Shown here piece by piece: positions 9,136-20,158 of a stretch of 64,000 nt of DNA. Within the stretch, counting starts at the first letter, position 1, and every line of letters starts with the position of its first letter. The notes beneath the pieces were generated by a model. The model was not told the DNA's origin. It searched no databases and was given only the letters and a program-made list of their open reading frames with translations. Origin of the DNA: Dryomyza anilis (Eukaryota; Arthropoda; Insecta; Diptera; Dryomyzidae); NCBI GenBank assembly GCA_951804985.1, contig OX638135.1:11446058-11510057 (forward strand), given 5' to 3'. The position numbers and the translations under genes were made by a program.

Positions 9136-9887
9136 TGTTGCGGGCTCCAGGGGTCTTTTGTACTTGCCTTTATTGGTGAAACCGTCAGTGACAATTTTCC
9201 CTCGAAGTCCACAATTCTTTCCTAACATTTATTATTAAATAAAAACGCAAGGATATTTTAGACTTGCTTTATACTTTTATTAATTATTTTTAAGTATTTT
9301 TACAAGCTTGAAAACACGTCTGCACTCTAAGGCAGTTAAAATCATAATGCTTAAAATCTAAACTTAACCTCTACTCATCACCTCGGTATCGTGCGACTCA
9401 CGAACCCCTTGCTTATACTTATTTCTTAAAACACAACTCATAAATGCAAGCAATCATATTCTTAAATATACGTACTACTAAAAACCTCATGAACCCCACA
9501 TCAGATATTACTAATATTGTGAAATCATTAACTGAGAAAATTCCAATATGCTAAATTATTAATTGGTTCCCATGCTGGCGTTAGTCTTGACTTAAATTAC
9601 AACCAATGCTTTTGTTGTTGTTTTTAAACAGACGGCACACTTGCTAGCGTGTGCCTCGGATCAAATTGCAACCAGTGCATTTTTCGTTGCTTTCAAACGG
9701 ACTTAATTTTATATCCTGAAAGTATGCACTCATAAACATTATGTACTTGTTCCAGTTACGTCGTAGACGTTATGTTAAGTTAACATGCATCTGTTATTGT
9801 GCTTTTAGATTTGAACTTTATGTGCATACTGGTTATGTGCAGGCTTTCTGAAATACAACAAAAAAAAAACGTTTCTGATTCACAACA
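9136..9887 (-). repeat. Gypsy A 3' LTR
   Basis: Begins TGTTGCGGGCTCC and ends TTCACAACA, so the ends are TGTTG...CAACA on either strand. Length 752 bases against 754 in gypsy B. The outer flank is the R1-like endonuclease frame. Confidence 0.9.
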
Positions 9888-12500
9888 TTCTTCCCCCCTT
9901 ATTTTAAGAAAAAAATATTATTAAAAAGAATAATAGTTTTTTCTTTTACATCATTAATATTTCAATATATTTCTTAATTTATTTAACTTACAATAATATT
10001 TAATATCAATAATTATTTTTTATATTATTATAATTTATTTTACTTATTTTTATTTTAAGAATCTTATTAATGCTTATTTTCGTTATTCAATTACTTAATT
10101 AATGGTCGCAGTTTTAGTGATATTTATATACTTTATTTAACGCTAAAAAGAAAAATGTATAACATTACAAGTCACTCAACTTGCAATCGACAAAACAGTA
10201 GTTGATCAAGTTACCGCTTTGCAATCGCTGCGTTCCGTGTTGCTTTGTTGTTTTTCTTATTTATCATCTAAGTCATTAAATGCTTTAATTTGTGCAACGA
10301 TTTGTTTTTTTTTTTTTTTTTTTGATATTTATTGAAAATAAGTCATTTAATTTTTGTTGAGTATATCTTTAGTTATTGTTTATATTTATAGTTTTCATAT
10401 TTTTAATGATTCTTCAAGTTTTTCTTTACTTATTTCTAGTCTATTAAATTAATTATACAAACAAAAATGTAGTTGTGTCTTCTATTAATTTAAAACATAA
10501 ACTGCTGTGATCGCTAGTTCTGTTACTCTTTGTTTACGTGTATAGGTTGGCTGGCTGCATTTTATTTGTTTTTGTCATTGTTTCAAAAAACATTGTTGTC
10601 ATCATTTATTCTTATCTTTCGTCTTGATTTTCTTAGCTTTGTTAAATTTGATGTCTTCTATGTTGCATTGTTTTTTAAATGATTTAAGAGTTCTTGTAGC
10701 GAAATTGTCATCTTCGGAAATCATCTTTAATTATACGTACATGTTGTTGTATGATGTTGTTCTTTTATATTTCACTTGTTGTAAAAATATTTGAATATTT
10801 GAAGTGCTTAGTGTTTTTAATTTTCGTCTTCTCTTTTAAGAAATTATGTTCTTTTGTTGAAGAAATTGTCAGCATAATGTGTGAAATGTTGTTGATTTAG
10901 TACAATTATGATAACTTTGTTGATGTGTCAAATTTCTTATTCTATAAAGTTAGCATTGACAGCTGAATAAGTGTATATGGAATAGCTCCTTCAACTTATT
11001 TACAAAATATTAGCTTGATCCTTGATTATATGCACGTAAAGATGTAAAATGTTGTTGCTTCTTTATGGTGGAATAGTCACAATTTTGCTGATTTGTCGAA
11101 CTTCCACATTCATGTTTATAGTGAGCTCCTTTCTTTTAATTAAACATGTTATTGATGTACAATTGTTGTTCTCAGCGCCATGACTCTCACATGTTTCTTT
11201 ATCATTCTTCTCTTGTACTTCATTACATAATATTACCATTTCAGACCTTTACCCAACAAAATTAAACGATCTTCTTTGACAATTAAAATTTAAACTTAGT
11301 GTCTTCTGCGTCGAATTTTATTGTTTGGTGGACTGTTATTCTTCTTCTTCTTCTTCGTGCATGTTTTATTTCTTTGTTGTGGTTGAAATGCATTTCCAGA
11401 GCCAGGATTATTATTAAAAATACTTATTACTTTGTATTGTTTACTATAACTTTATAAATAATTTATATTTAACATCATTTTTACGTTCAGTATTCATAAT
11501 CTTTGTTTATATTACCTTACATCATTGTATTAAAATTTTATATTTTAATTGTATATTTATATCGAACATTTTACTTATGCCACTGTGTACATATTTTATT
11601 TTGCTTTAAAATCTTTAATTTTTTTCTTAATATATAGAACTTCTTTTATTTATAATTTCATTAGCACATGAATCAATGCTAATTATTTTCAAAAACACTT
11701 AGCTATTTATTCATGCACTAATTTATGAATTTAATCATTATTGCCAATTTTCAATAATGGTAAGCGCGCGCGATTTATGCATAACTACTTTTGTACATTC
11801 AATAGGTACATATATATTTTCATTACCGAGTAATGATCACATTTAAAACGTTTGTTAATTTTGTTAGATTGTGTATTGTATTTTTTCCTTATAATTCAAT
11901 TATTGTTTAAATTTTTACGCTGCATTAACGTATCTCGTTTCATTTTCGGTACATTAGTGCATTGATCCTAGATGCAAAACGCTGAATTGCATTTTATCGC
12001 TTATAACATTAGCTCCTCACTTCTATATGTGCTTTAGTGTGTGCTACGCTAACACCTATCTGTACTTCAAGTGCAATGATCTTTCTGTTGCCTGTTTCCA
12101 TTGAAAATGATCTTGACAATGAAACTGAAGTACTGACCTATCTCAATTATAGTGACAATGTATATTTTATTGCTTTGGCAAATTCGTACTGAATTCTTGT
12201 TTATGAAATATCTAATATAATCTTCTTTATACTTTATTCCTTTCTCATTTAATACATGATCTAATGCTAGTCATCTTCTAAAATTAATACATAGCTATTT
12301 CCTCATGCACTAATTTAGATTTAAAAAACATATTTTCTAAAAAAAAAATATTTACGCGTACTTTATTTAACTTTTTTTGCAATATTATGCATTTCGGTTA
12401 ATGATCATTATGAACTGTTGGTTCAGTTATTAATTTCGTTGTTTTTTTTCGTTCGATTGTGTATAACTTAAGAGTTATATACTTTTAATAAGTTATTATG
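9888..12500 (-). other. Gypsy A 3' non-coding region between pol and LTR
   Basis: About 2.6 kb, matching the reverse complement of 23881-26301 in gypsy B. Very AT-rich, with a long T run near 10302-10323, (TTC)n near 11340, and no open frame of useful length on the element's sense strand. No envelope-like motif (signal peptide, furin site, membrane anchor) was seen. The purine-rich tract lies next to the LTR (ttCCCCCCTTATT on this strand). Confidence 0.75.
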
Positions 12501-12506
12501 GAATTT

Positions 12507-13105
12507 TTACTCCGCTAAAGGTCTGTGACTTCGTTCTAACGCGCCATTCGCCTGCGGGTGATGAGGTGTTATATGCATTTTTTTAATGTTTAATAACTTG
12601 CACGTGTCTGAAAATAATTTTGACACAAAATTTGACCCATTATATGTAATTAAAATTTTCGGAATATTATAACGCGTGATAATTTCCTCGTAAAAAGCTT
12701 TGGCTACTGTGCTTGCTTCAGCGTCTGGGATAGCTACGCAGCACATGTATTTTGAAAAATCGTCTTGAAAAGTTAAAAAATATTTATTTCCTGACACTGT
12801 TTCAGGTAAAATTCCTACCAAGTCCATATAAACCTTATCGAATGGACGTGTTGGCGTATCTGTCAAGACCATTGGCATTTTTGTTAACTTTGAACTTTTG
12901 TTCATTTGGCATTTAGGACAGTTTCTAACATATTCTTTTATTTGTTTCTGCATTCCCCTCCATTTAAATTGTTTCTTAATCCTAAAGTATGTTTTAAGTG
13001 TGCCCTGATAGCCTCCTAGTGCTGAATCATGAAAATCTTTCATCACGGTTTTAATTTCATCTGGATCAGTTAATATTTGAGATGAATTCGTTTCACTATT
13101 TGTAT
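12507..13105 (-). pseudogene. Gypsy A integrase fragment, third copy (internally deleted)
   Basis: Encodes FHDSALGGYQGTLKTYFRIK, the Cys pair VRNCPKCQ, the core Asp in VYMDLVG, a degraded second motif (TYNGSNF instead of TDNGSNF) and HHPQANGALERSH with the catalytic Glu. It then joins AAAATTCC directly, skipping about 450 bases of the integrase C-terminus present elsewhere. It continues into the 3' non-coding region, so it is the original distal part of gypsy A. The left boundary of the CR1-group LINE is at 13105/13106. Confidence 0.8.
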
Positions 13106-13677
13106 TTCGAGTAGAGTCAACGCACTTATGGGGGACGGACGTGTCGTGCCGCCTCTTGTCCTTTTAACGTGTTCCGTCCGTCGTTTTTTAGTCTAATTTG
13201 TGTGTCAAAATTGTGCTTAATGTGATCGTCCAACAATACCAAAACTCAAAAACAATAATTATACGTTCAATCTCAACTTTTATAAAATTCAAATTAAAAT
13301 AAATAAATAAACAGCAATAATTTAAAATAAAACAACTAACTCTCTACAATAACAACAACAAATAAACAGAACCAGTTTCGCGCTGCCTGCTGTCTGCTGA
13401 GTTGCTGCACTCGCTGTTATTTACAATTGCCAACGCAAAGGGCTTTTCTATGCTCTTTGCTGCAATTGCACAGGTTTGTTGTCGTATTCCCTCCCTCCCT
13501 CATCCTACTCCACGCTACTAGCATACTCAGTTGATACTGCAGTGAGTGCGCGATCTACGCCGTGGTGAAGGCATAACACTCACCACGGCTTGGCTTGCGC
13601 TCTCATTTGTTTGTGTCAACTGCAGCGCACTGGTAGTATGTATGTTTGGTTTGAAGTTGTCCAGTAGAAAAATGTCG

Positions 13678-14129
13678 CAAAAATTTCGCATAGATTTTTG
13701 CAACATTCGTGGGCTGAGAACGAATTTCTTCTCGTTAAATGATTTTTTTCGCAACTTTAATTGGAAATTGTGTTTCGCAGACAGATACATAAATGCCGCG
13801 GCTTTAATGGTACAAAATATTATTTTATTAGGTATGCGGTCCTTCATACCTTCTAAAAAGATTAGCATTAAACCCAAGGACCACTCTTGGTTTAATGAGA
13901 CTTGCAGGATTGCAGTCAGGTCGAATGAGGAAGCCTTTCAGACTTGGCGTTCTAACAAGAATGCTGATACTGAAAGACTTCGTATACAGGCTAGGAATCG
14001 CTGTAATGCCGTGATCTTGCGCGAAAAGATTCTTCACGAACAAAACGCGCGCAAAAAGGTCCTACTCTATCACAGGGGTAGTAAAAATTTCTGGTCATTT
14101 GTAAAAAGGGTGAAGAATCAGACGACATT
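13678..14129 (+). pseudogene. LINE copy 1 ORF, 5' part (endonuclease deleted)
   Basis: After SQKFRIDFCNIRGL the frame jumps to NDFFRNFNWKLCF. In LINE copy 3 these are separated by about 230 residues of APE-type endonuclease. The remainder, to VKRVKNQTT, is the linker before the reverse transcriptase. The frame continues across the gypsy B insertion at 27056. Confidence 0.8.
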
Positions 14130-14883
14130 TGTTGTGAATCAGAAACGTTTTTTTTTATGTATTTAAGAAAGACTGCACATAACCAGTATGCACATAAAGT
14201 TCAAATCTAAAAGCACAATAACAGATGCATGTTAACGTAACATAACGTCTACGACGTAACTGGAAAGTGCATAATGTTTATGAGTGCATACTTTCAGGAT
14301 ATAAAATTAAGTCCGCTTGAAAGCAACGAAAAATGCACTGGTTGCAATTTGATCCAAGGCACACGCTAGCAAGTGTGCCGTCTGTTTAAAAGCAACAACA
14401 AAAGCATTGGTTGTAATTTAAGTCAAGACTAACGCCAGCATGGGAACCAATTTAGCACATTGGAATTTTCTCAGTTAATGATTTCACAATATTAGTAAAT
14501 ATCTGATGTGGGGTTCATGAGGTTTTTAGTAGTACGTAGATTTAAGAATATGCTTGCTTGCATTTATGAGTTGTGTTTTAAGAAATAAGTATAAGCAAGG
14601 GGTTCGTGAGTCGCACGATACCGAGGTGATGAGTAGAGGTTAAGTTTAGATTTTAATGATTATGATTTTAACTGCCTTAGAGTGCAGACGTGTTTTCAGT
14701 TTAAACTCAAGCTTGTAAAAATACTTAACAATAATTAATAAAAGTATAAAGCAAGTCTAAAATATCCTTGCGTTTTAATTCAATAATAAATGTTAGGAAA
14801 GAATTGTGGACTTCGAGGGAATATTGTCACTGACGGTTCCATTAATAAAGGCAAGTACAAAAGGACCCCTGGAGCCCGCAACA
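14130..14883 (+). repeat. Gypsy B 5' LTR
   Basis: Starts TGTTGTGAATCAG and ends GAGCCCGCAACA, with TGTTG/CAACA inverted ends. A polyadenylation-type AATAAA lies near 14788. Same length as the 3' LTR and apparently identical in sequence. Confidence 0.95.
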
Positions 14884-14885
14884 TT

Positions 14886-14900
14886 TTGGCGCAGCCGGTT
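14886..14900 (+). promoter_or_regulatory. Primer binding site of gypsy B
   Basis: TTGGCGCAGCCGG follows the LTR after two bases. TGGCGCAG-YCGG resembles the tRNA-Ser primer sites described for the 17.6/297 group of Drosophila gypsy elements, with one difference. The matching site in gypsy A is at about 38889-38902 (minus strand). Confidence 0.75.
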
Positions 14901-15117
14901 TTTCAAGAATCTACAAAAAGGACTGAAGGACGAATTTGAAGGAGCATTAACAAAAAAATAAATGAAGAAACACAGAAGTGGAAAGGAAGGTATAATTAAA
15001 TATTGAATAAATTTTAGTGAGTTTGAGTGAAAGCAGTAAATAAATGGTAAAATTAAATTATATAAAGAATGAAATTAAACAAATTTATAAATTTTAATTG
15101 AAAATTTTAATGATTAT

Positions 15118-16860
15118 ATGGCGAACTTTGAGGAATTGGAAGTAGCATATAGAAATATATTAGGACAACTTGGCAGATTTACTGAGAAATTGTGGAATCA
15201 AATTAGTACGGAAGTTAACAATAAAGAAACTTTAGAATTAATAAAAAATAAAGTCAGTTCCACACGGGTATACTCAGAAGTCGAAAGAGTTGACGTAGTT
15301 TTTGAACAATTAGTATACTTCTTGGAACATAAAAGTGCTCATAAAATAAAAGAGTTAGAAGAGTGGAAAGGGGAATTTACTGCATTAAATAAAAAATTAA
15401 ACGATATTGTAGAAGAACGGCAGGAGTTGTTAGATCAGGCTAGTGGAATAGAGGAAGAAAACGAAAAATTAAGAACTTTGCTGAAAAATAAAGATATTTC
15501 GGACGAATCAATTGAACGAGCACTGAGCCAACAGCCCAGACTAGAATTCGAAACATTAGAAGAAGCAAATAATAAAGTAAGGGAATTAGATTCGAAAATC
15601 AGATTTTTAGAATCAGAAGTTAAGCTAGCCCACGAAACATCATTATATCATAAGGAGGCATTACAGATTGAAGGAAAATTTGATAAAATAACAGCACCGG
15701 AAACAACATTAGAAATGTCGTTAGATACTGTGTCGAAATACGTAGGAAGTGTGGTTCCATTTTTTATGGGATCGGAATCACCATCCGTTAAAACTGAACT
15801 TTATAGATTCATGGACGTTTGTGCGTTAGCAAGTCTAAAAATTACAAAAGAAAACAAAGAAGAATTCATTAGCTGTGTCAAACTGCATCTTCTTGGTGAC
15901 GCTTATGATCTAGTCCGCACAAGAAAGTTCAATGATTTAGAGGAGTTATTTGACGTTCTAAGAAATACATATTTAAAAATGACTACGTTAGATTCGGTTC
16001 AGGATAGTATTAGAAAAGCATATCAGACGGATGGTGAAAGTCTGAGAACATTTGCAAGGAGATTAGAAAGATTATGGGCAAACGCTAATGAAATAGCAGA
16101 TTCAAGGTACAAAAATAAAAATCTACCTACAGATGTTTTTAATACGGAACTAGTAAACTCAGTTCTGACAGCATTCAAGGTAGGTGTAAAAGATCCGACA
16201 ATAAAGGTTCTATTATTAAGTAGCAAAGCAGAAAACTTGAATGATTTATTAGATGAAGCATTAAAGGCCCAGATAACAATTCAAGGGGGTCCGAGGTTCC
16301 CCGAGGAAGTGTACAGTTTCGAACAACGATCTGTAACCAGTCCAACAAATAGTATTCAAAAAAATCATTTTCAAGCTACCCCACTAAATCACAAAATATC
16401 AACACAAAATAAAACAGAAGGATCAAAAATACGACCAACATGCTCTTTTTGCCAGAAAAAAGGACATACACGAGACGAATGTATTACGCGGAAAAACACA
16501 CCGTTTTGTATAGAGTGTGAAAAATATGGGCACGAATCTAGTTGGAGGTGTGCTTCCATTAGATTAGAAGCTCAAAATAAGGAAGGGTTTGGACGTACAC
16601 AAAACCATCCAGTCGTTAATAGGGAATTTTTAAACAACAATTTGCAAGCAGGACATATCACTACGTACCGTACCAATAATAATAATAATAGAAATAATAA
16701 CAATAGGAATGGGAATACCCCTAGAAATAATTTAAAATGTGATTGGTGTCGTAGACTTGGTCATGTAGAAGCTGATTGCTACGCCAAGAGGGATTATCTG
16801 GCAAGGGAGAATAATGATCAAAACAAGGGAAACTACCAGGGGCCCAGCCAAGGCCAGTAA
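15118..16860 (+). CDS. gag: Gypsy B Gag (capsid-nucleocapsid), intact
   Basis: A 580-residue intact frame encodes the structural protein that assembles the particle and binds genomic RNA. Residues about 70-190 are rich in Glu, Lys and Leu and look like a coiled coil (for example EELEVAYRNILG, ELLDQASGIEEENEKL). The middle third is capsid-like (LLGDAYDLVRTRKF, SLRTFARRLERLW). The C-terminal third has three CCHC-like knuckles: CSFCQKKGHTRDEC, CIECEKYGHESSWRC and CDWCRRLGHVEADC, with an Asn-rich linker between the second and third. The start ATG at 15118 follows a 235-base leader. Gag ends with TAA at 16858 just after a slippery heptamer, so Pol is probably made by frameshifting. The copy in gypsy A is broken. 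Confidence 0.95.
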   Translation: MANFEELEVAYRNILGQLGRFTEKLWNQISTEVNNKETLELIKNKVSSTRVYSEVERVDVVFEQLVYFLEHKSAHKIKELEEWKGEFTALNKKLNDIVEERQELLDQASGIEEENEKLRTLLKNKDISDESIERALSQQPRLEFETLEEANNKVRELDSKIRFLESEVKLAHETSLYHKEALQIEGKFDKITAPETTLEMSLDTVSKYVGSVVPFFMGSESPSVKTELYRFMDVCALASLKITKENKEEFISCVKLHLLGDAYDLVRTRKFNDLEELFDVLRNTYLKMTTLDSVQDSIRKAYQTDGESLRTFARRLERLWANANEIADSRYKNKNLPTDVFNTELVNSVLTAFKVGVKDPTIKVLLLSSKAENLNDLLDEALKAQITIQGGPRFPEEVYSFEQRSVTSPTNSIQKNHFQATPLNHKISTQNKTEGSKIRPTCSFCQKKGHTRDECITRKNTPFCIECEKYGHESSWRCASIRLEAQNKEGFGRTQNHPVVNREFLNNNLQAGHITTYRTNNNNNRNNNNRNGNTPRNNLKCDWCRRLGHVEADCYAKRDYLARENNDQNKGNYQGPSQGQ

Positions 16861-16866
16861 GCTGGG
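16827..16866 (+). promoter_or_regulatory. Probable -1 ribosomal frameshift signal between gag and pol
   Basis: GGGAAAC (16827-16833) is in the correct register for the X XXY YYZ rule (Gag codons AAG GGA AAC). Nine bases downstream, CCCAGC (16843-16848) can pair with GCTGGG (16861-16866) to form a hairpin with a 12-base loop. Shifting back one base opens the frame that continues without a stop through 16935 into the protease region. The same heptamer and hairpin are preserved in gypsy A near 36925-36970 (minus). Confidence 0.75.
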
Positions 16867-18860
16867 GACCCATTAAAAATAGCAAAATTAGGTCAAAAAG
16901 GGTAGAAATAGTAAATCATAAGGCTGAAGGGTCTGTGATCACATTAACTACTCAAACTCCTAAAAATAAGAGAAAACCGGTGGAGGAAAATATTGCAAAT
17001 CAGACGTCTGAAGTGACCGTTGATACACATATTGATCCACCGTGGTTTGATTGTGAGGGAGTGACAATGGTAATTTTCGCATTAATACATTTCTTTATAT
17101 ATATGATAATAGCAATAGGGGCAAAAATTATTAAATTAGTAGCAGATGAAACTAATCGGCAAAGATGTGTATTGGAAGAAATGCAAATAGGTCAAAAGGT
17201 GAACAATATGTTTACAGGAATGTTGAAAAAGTTTGAAAATTTTATAACATGTTATGATAAAAAAATCAGACAACAATTGAGTGGATTAAATAAAAAGAGA
17301 ATTAACAAAATATACAATAGAAAGGGGGACTGCTTCAAATTGTCTAATGTAAGTGATGTGTTCATTGAAGTACCTTGCGAGGCAGCTAAAAATGGAAAAC
17401 TCATATTACTAGAAGACTCAGGAGCAGATGCAAGCATAATAAAAGAAGGTGCATTGACACAACTACCGGGATTTGACAAAAATAGTAAGAAAGATTTTAA
17501 TGGGGCTTTTGGTGGATGCGTAAGGACGTTAGGCACGACCAATATACAACACAGTAATATAAAGTGGTTACATTTAATAATGCATGTAGTATCTCTTGAA
17601 CAAGGAATACCAGCAGACGGAATAATAGGACGGGATAACATATGGAACAGATCCGTAATAAACGCAATTAATAAGACCATAACATTCTACGATAAAGGAA
17701 AGAATCACACTATCCGATTACCAATGAAAACGCGAGCCGACATAGAAAATATTTATTACAATCATGAAATAAAAATCATGCCGAGAACCGCAAAAATAGT
17801 AGAAATTACACTAAAAACAAAAATTCCAATTGTATTAATACATAAACAAGAAATTTATACTGGAGTATATTTGGGAGAAAGCTTATCGAATGTTAACAAA
17901 AATAAAGTTTATGTCTCAGTATTAAATGCTACAGAAAAGGACATTATAATAGACAACAATTTTAAACCGAAATTTTCAAATTTTAATCAGTATAGGGAAT
18001 CAGATACAAACAATTCTACAATAAATACTATAAATTCAGTGAATATAAAAAATAGGATTAATAGATTATTAGAAAAAATTAACATTGATGAATCTTTAAA
18101 TAAGGAGGAAATCACATCATTACAAAATCTTTGTATTTCTTATCACGATGTTTTTCACTTAGAAGGTGACGAACTGTCATACACGCCGATACTCAAACAC
18201 GACATAACAACACAATGGAATCAACCACCAATTAACCAAAAGCAATACAAACTTCCACACACACATAGAGAGGAAATTAATACACAGGTTAACAAAATGT
18301 TAGATGCTGGCATTATATCGCCAAGCATATCACCCTGGAATTCACCATTACTATTGGTACCGAAGAGGAGCGACAAAGACGGTAACAAAAAATGGAGACT
18401 TGTCATAGATTTCCGTAAATTAAATGACGTAACCGTAAAACAGGTATTTCCTATTCCGCGAATAGATGAAATATTAGATCAATTAGGTCACAGTCGGTAT
18501 TTTTCAACTTTAGATTTAGCAAGTGGCTATCATCAGGTCTTAGTAGAAGAAGGTGATAAAGAAAAAACTGCCTTCAGTACAGGACTTGGACATTTTGAAT
18601 TCAATAGGATGCCTTTCGGTTTAACAGGGGCACCAGCAACTTTCCAGAGAATAATGAATCACATCTTAACAGGGTTACAGGGTATCGATTGTTTTGTATA
18701 TCTGGATGATATAGTTGTGTATGGGAAAAATATAAGCGAACATGAACACAGATTAAGTAAAGTATTACAGAAACTAAGAGACCATAATTTAAAATTAAAT
18801 ACCGAAAAATGTCAGTTTTTACGTCGTGAAGTTGTATATTTAGGGCATAAATGTTCATAA
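16861..18860 (+). CDS. pol: Gypsy B Pol, part 1: membrane segment, protease and reverse transcriptase
   Basis: The -1 frame is open from before the gag stop. It encodes a basic stretch, then a hydrophobic run of about 24 residues (VTMVIFALIHFFIYM and on to IIAIGAKII, coded near 17065-17130), then the retropepsin-like protease LLEDSGADAS (17398-17430; gypsy A has LLVDSGADAS). The reverse transcriptase follows: WRLVIDFRKLNDVT, FSTLDLASGYHQV, FGLTGAPATFQR and the catalytic FVYLDDIVVYG (18691-18723). The frame stops at TAA 18858-18860 after LGHKCS, where gypsy A has a Glu codon, so this is a nonsense mutation and Pol resumes in the same frame. Products act in the cytoplasmic particle. A membrane segment upstream of the protease is unusual for this superfamily. 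Confidence 0.9.
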
Positions 18861-20158
18861 CTTGGCGCGTTGCCAGACCCCGCTAAGGTCGAATGCGTAA
18901 AAAATATTCCAGTACCAAGAAACAGAAAAGAAGTACAAGCATTCTTGGGATTAATTAATTATTACAGAAAGTTCATAAGCAATATGGCAAGGTTAGCTTT
19001 ACCAATTAATAATTTACTTAAAAAGGACGTTAAATTTAAATGGACGGACGATTGTCAAAATTCATTTATTAAATTGAAAGAATCAATAATTTCACCTCCA
19101 ATATTAGCATATCCAGATTTTACAAAAACTTTTTTACTAAAAACAGACGCAAGTAACGAAGCAGTAGGTGCAGTCCTATCTCAAGGTGAAGTAGGAAGCG
19201 ACCGACCGATCGCGTTTGCAAGTAGAACTTTAAATGGAGCAGAAAAACGATATTCTACCATTGAAAAGGAATTTTTAGCAATTGTTTGGGCAACAAAGAA
19301 TTTTAGAGCATACCTATTAGGGCGACCATTCAAAATATTTACAGATCATCAGCCTCTAAAAGGTATTGCAAATTTAAAAGATCAGACATCCCGCCTTGCT
19401 CGTTTCCGACACAAATTATCGGAATATGATTTTGAAATAATGTACAAACCAGGCAAAAAGAATTTAAATGCGGATGCTTTAAGCAGAATTCCATATATAG
19501 AACCAGATATTACAGCCGTACAAACACGATCCAAAACTACACAAAATATTTTAGATCAGCAAATCACAAAAATAAAACCACAAATCAGTACACCAGTCGT
19601 AGATGAAACAATAATAGATAAAAATAATGAAACGAATTCAGCTCAAATATTAACTGATCTAGATGAAATTAAAACCGTGATGAAAGATTTTCATGATTCA
19701 GCACTAGGAGGCCATCAGGGCACACTTAAAACATACTTTAGGATTAAGAAACAATTTAAATGGAGGGGAATGCAGAAACAAATAAAAGAATATGTTAGAA
19801 ACTGTCCTAAATGCCAAATGAACAAAAGTTCAAAGTTAACAAAAATGCCAATGGTTTTGACAGATACGCCAACACGTCCATTCGATAAGGTTTATATGGA
19901 CTTGGTAGGAATTTTACCTGAAACAGTGTCAGGAAATAAATATATTTTAACTTTTCAAGACGATTTTTCAAAATACATGTGCTGCGTAGCTATCCCAGAC
20001 GCGGAAGCAAGCACAGTAGCCAAAGCTTTTTACGAGGAAATTATCACGCGTTATAATATTCCGAAAATTTTAATTACAGATAATGGTTCAAATTTTGTGT
20101 CAAAATTATTTTCCGACACGTGCAAGTTATTAAACATTAAAAAAATGCATATAACACC
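18861..20158 (+). pseudogene. pol: Gypsy B Pol, part 2: RNase H and integrase N-terminal part
   Basis: Continues directly after the nonsense codon. RT thumb/connection: RNRKEVQAFLGLINYYRKF. RNase H: LLKTDASNEAVGAVLSQ, RYSTIEKEFLAIVWA and FTDHQPLKGI. Integrase: the HHCC domain with FHDSALGGHQGTL and VRNCPKCQMN, then the core with VYMDLVGILP (first Asp) and ITDNGSNFVSK (second Asp). Reading is cut after KKMHITP by the T run of an inserted LINE. The codons for the catalytic Glu motif were deleted at the insertion (about 44 bases), so integrase cannot be made from this copy. Confidence 0.9.

Noticed and set aside
17252..17680. Minus-strand 142-residue frame opposite gypsy B protease
   Set aside because: Shadow of the coding strand; it recurs opposite gypsy A only because the sense sequence is conserved.
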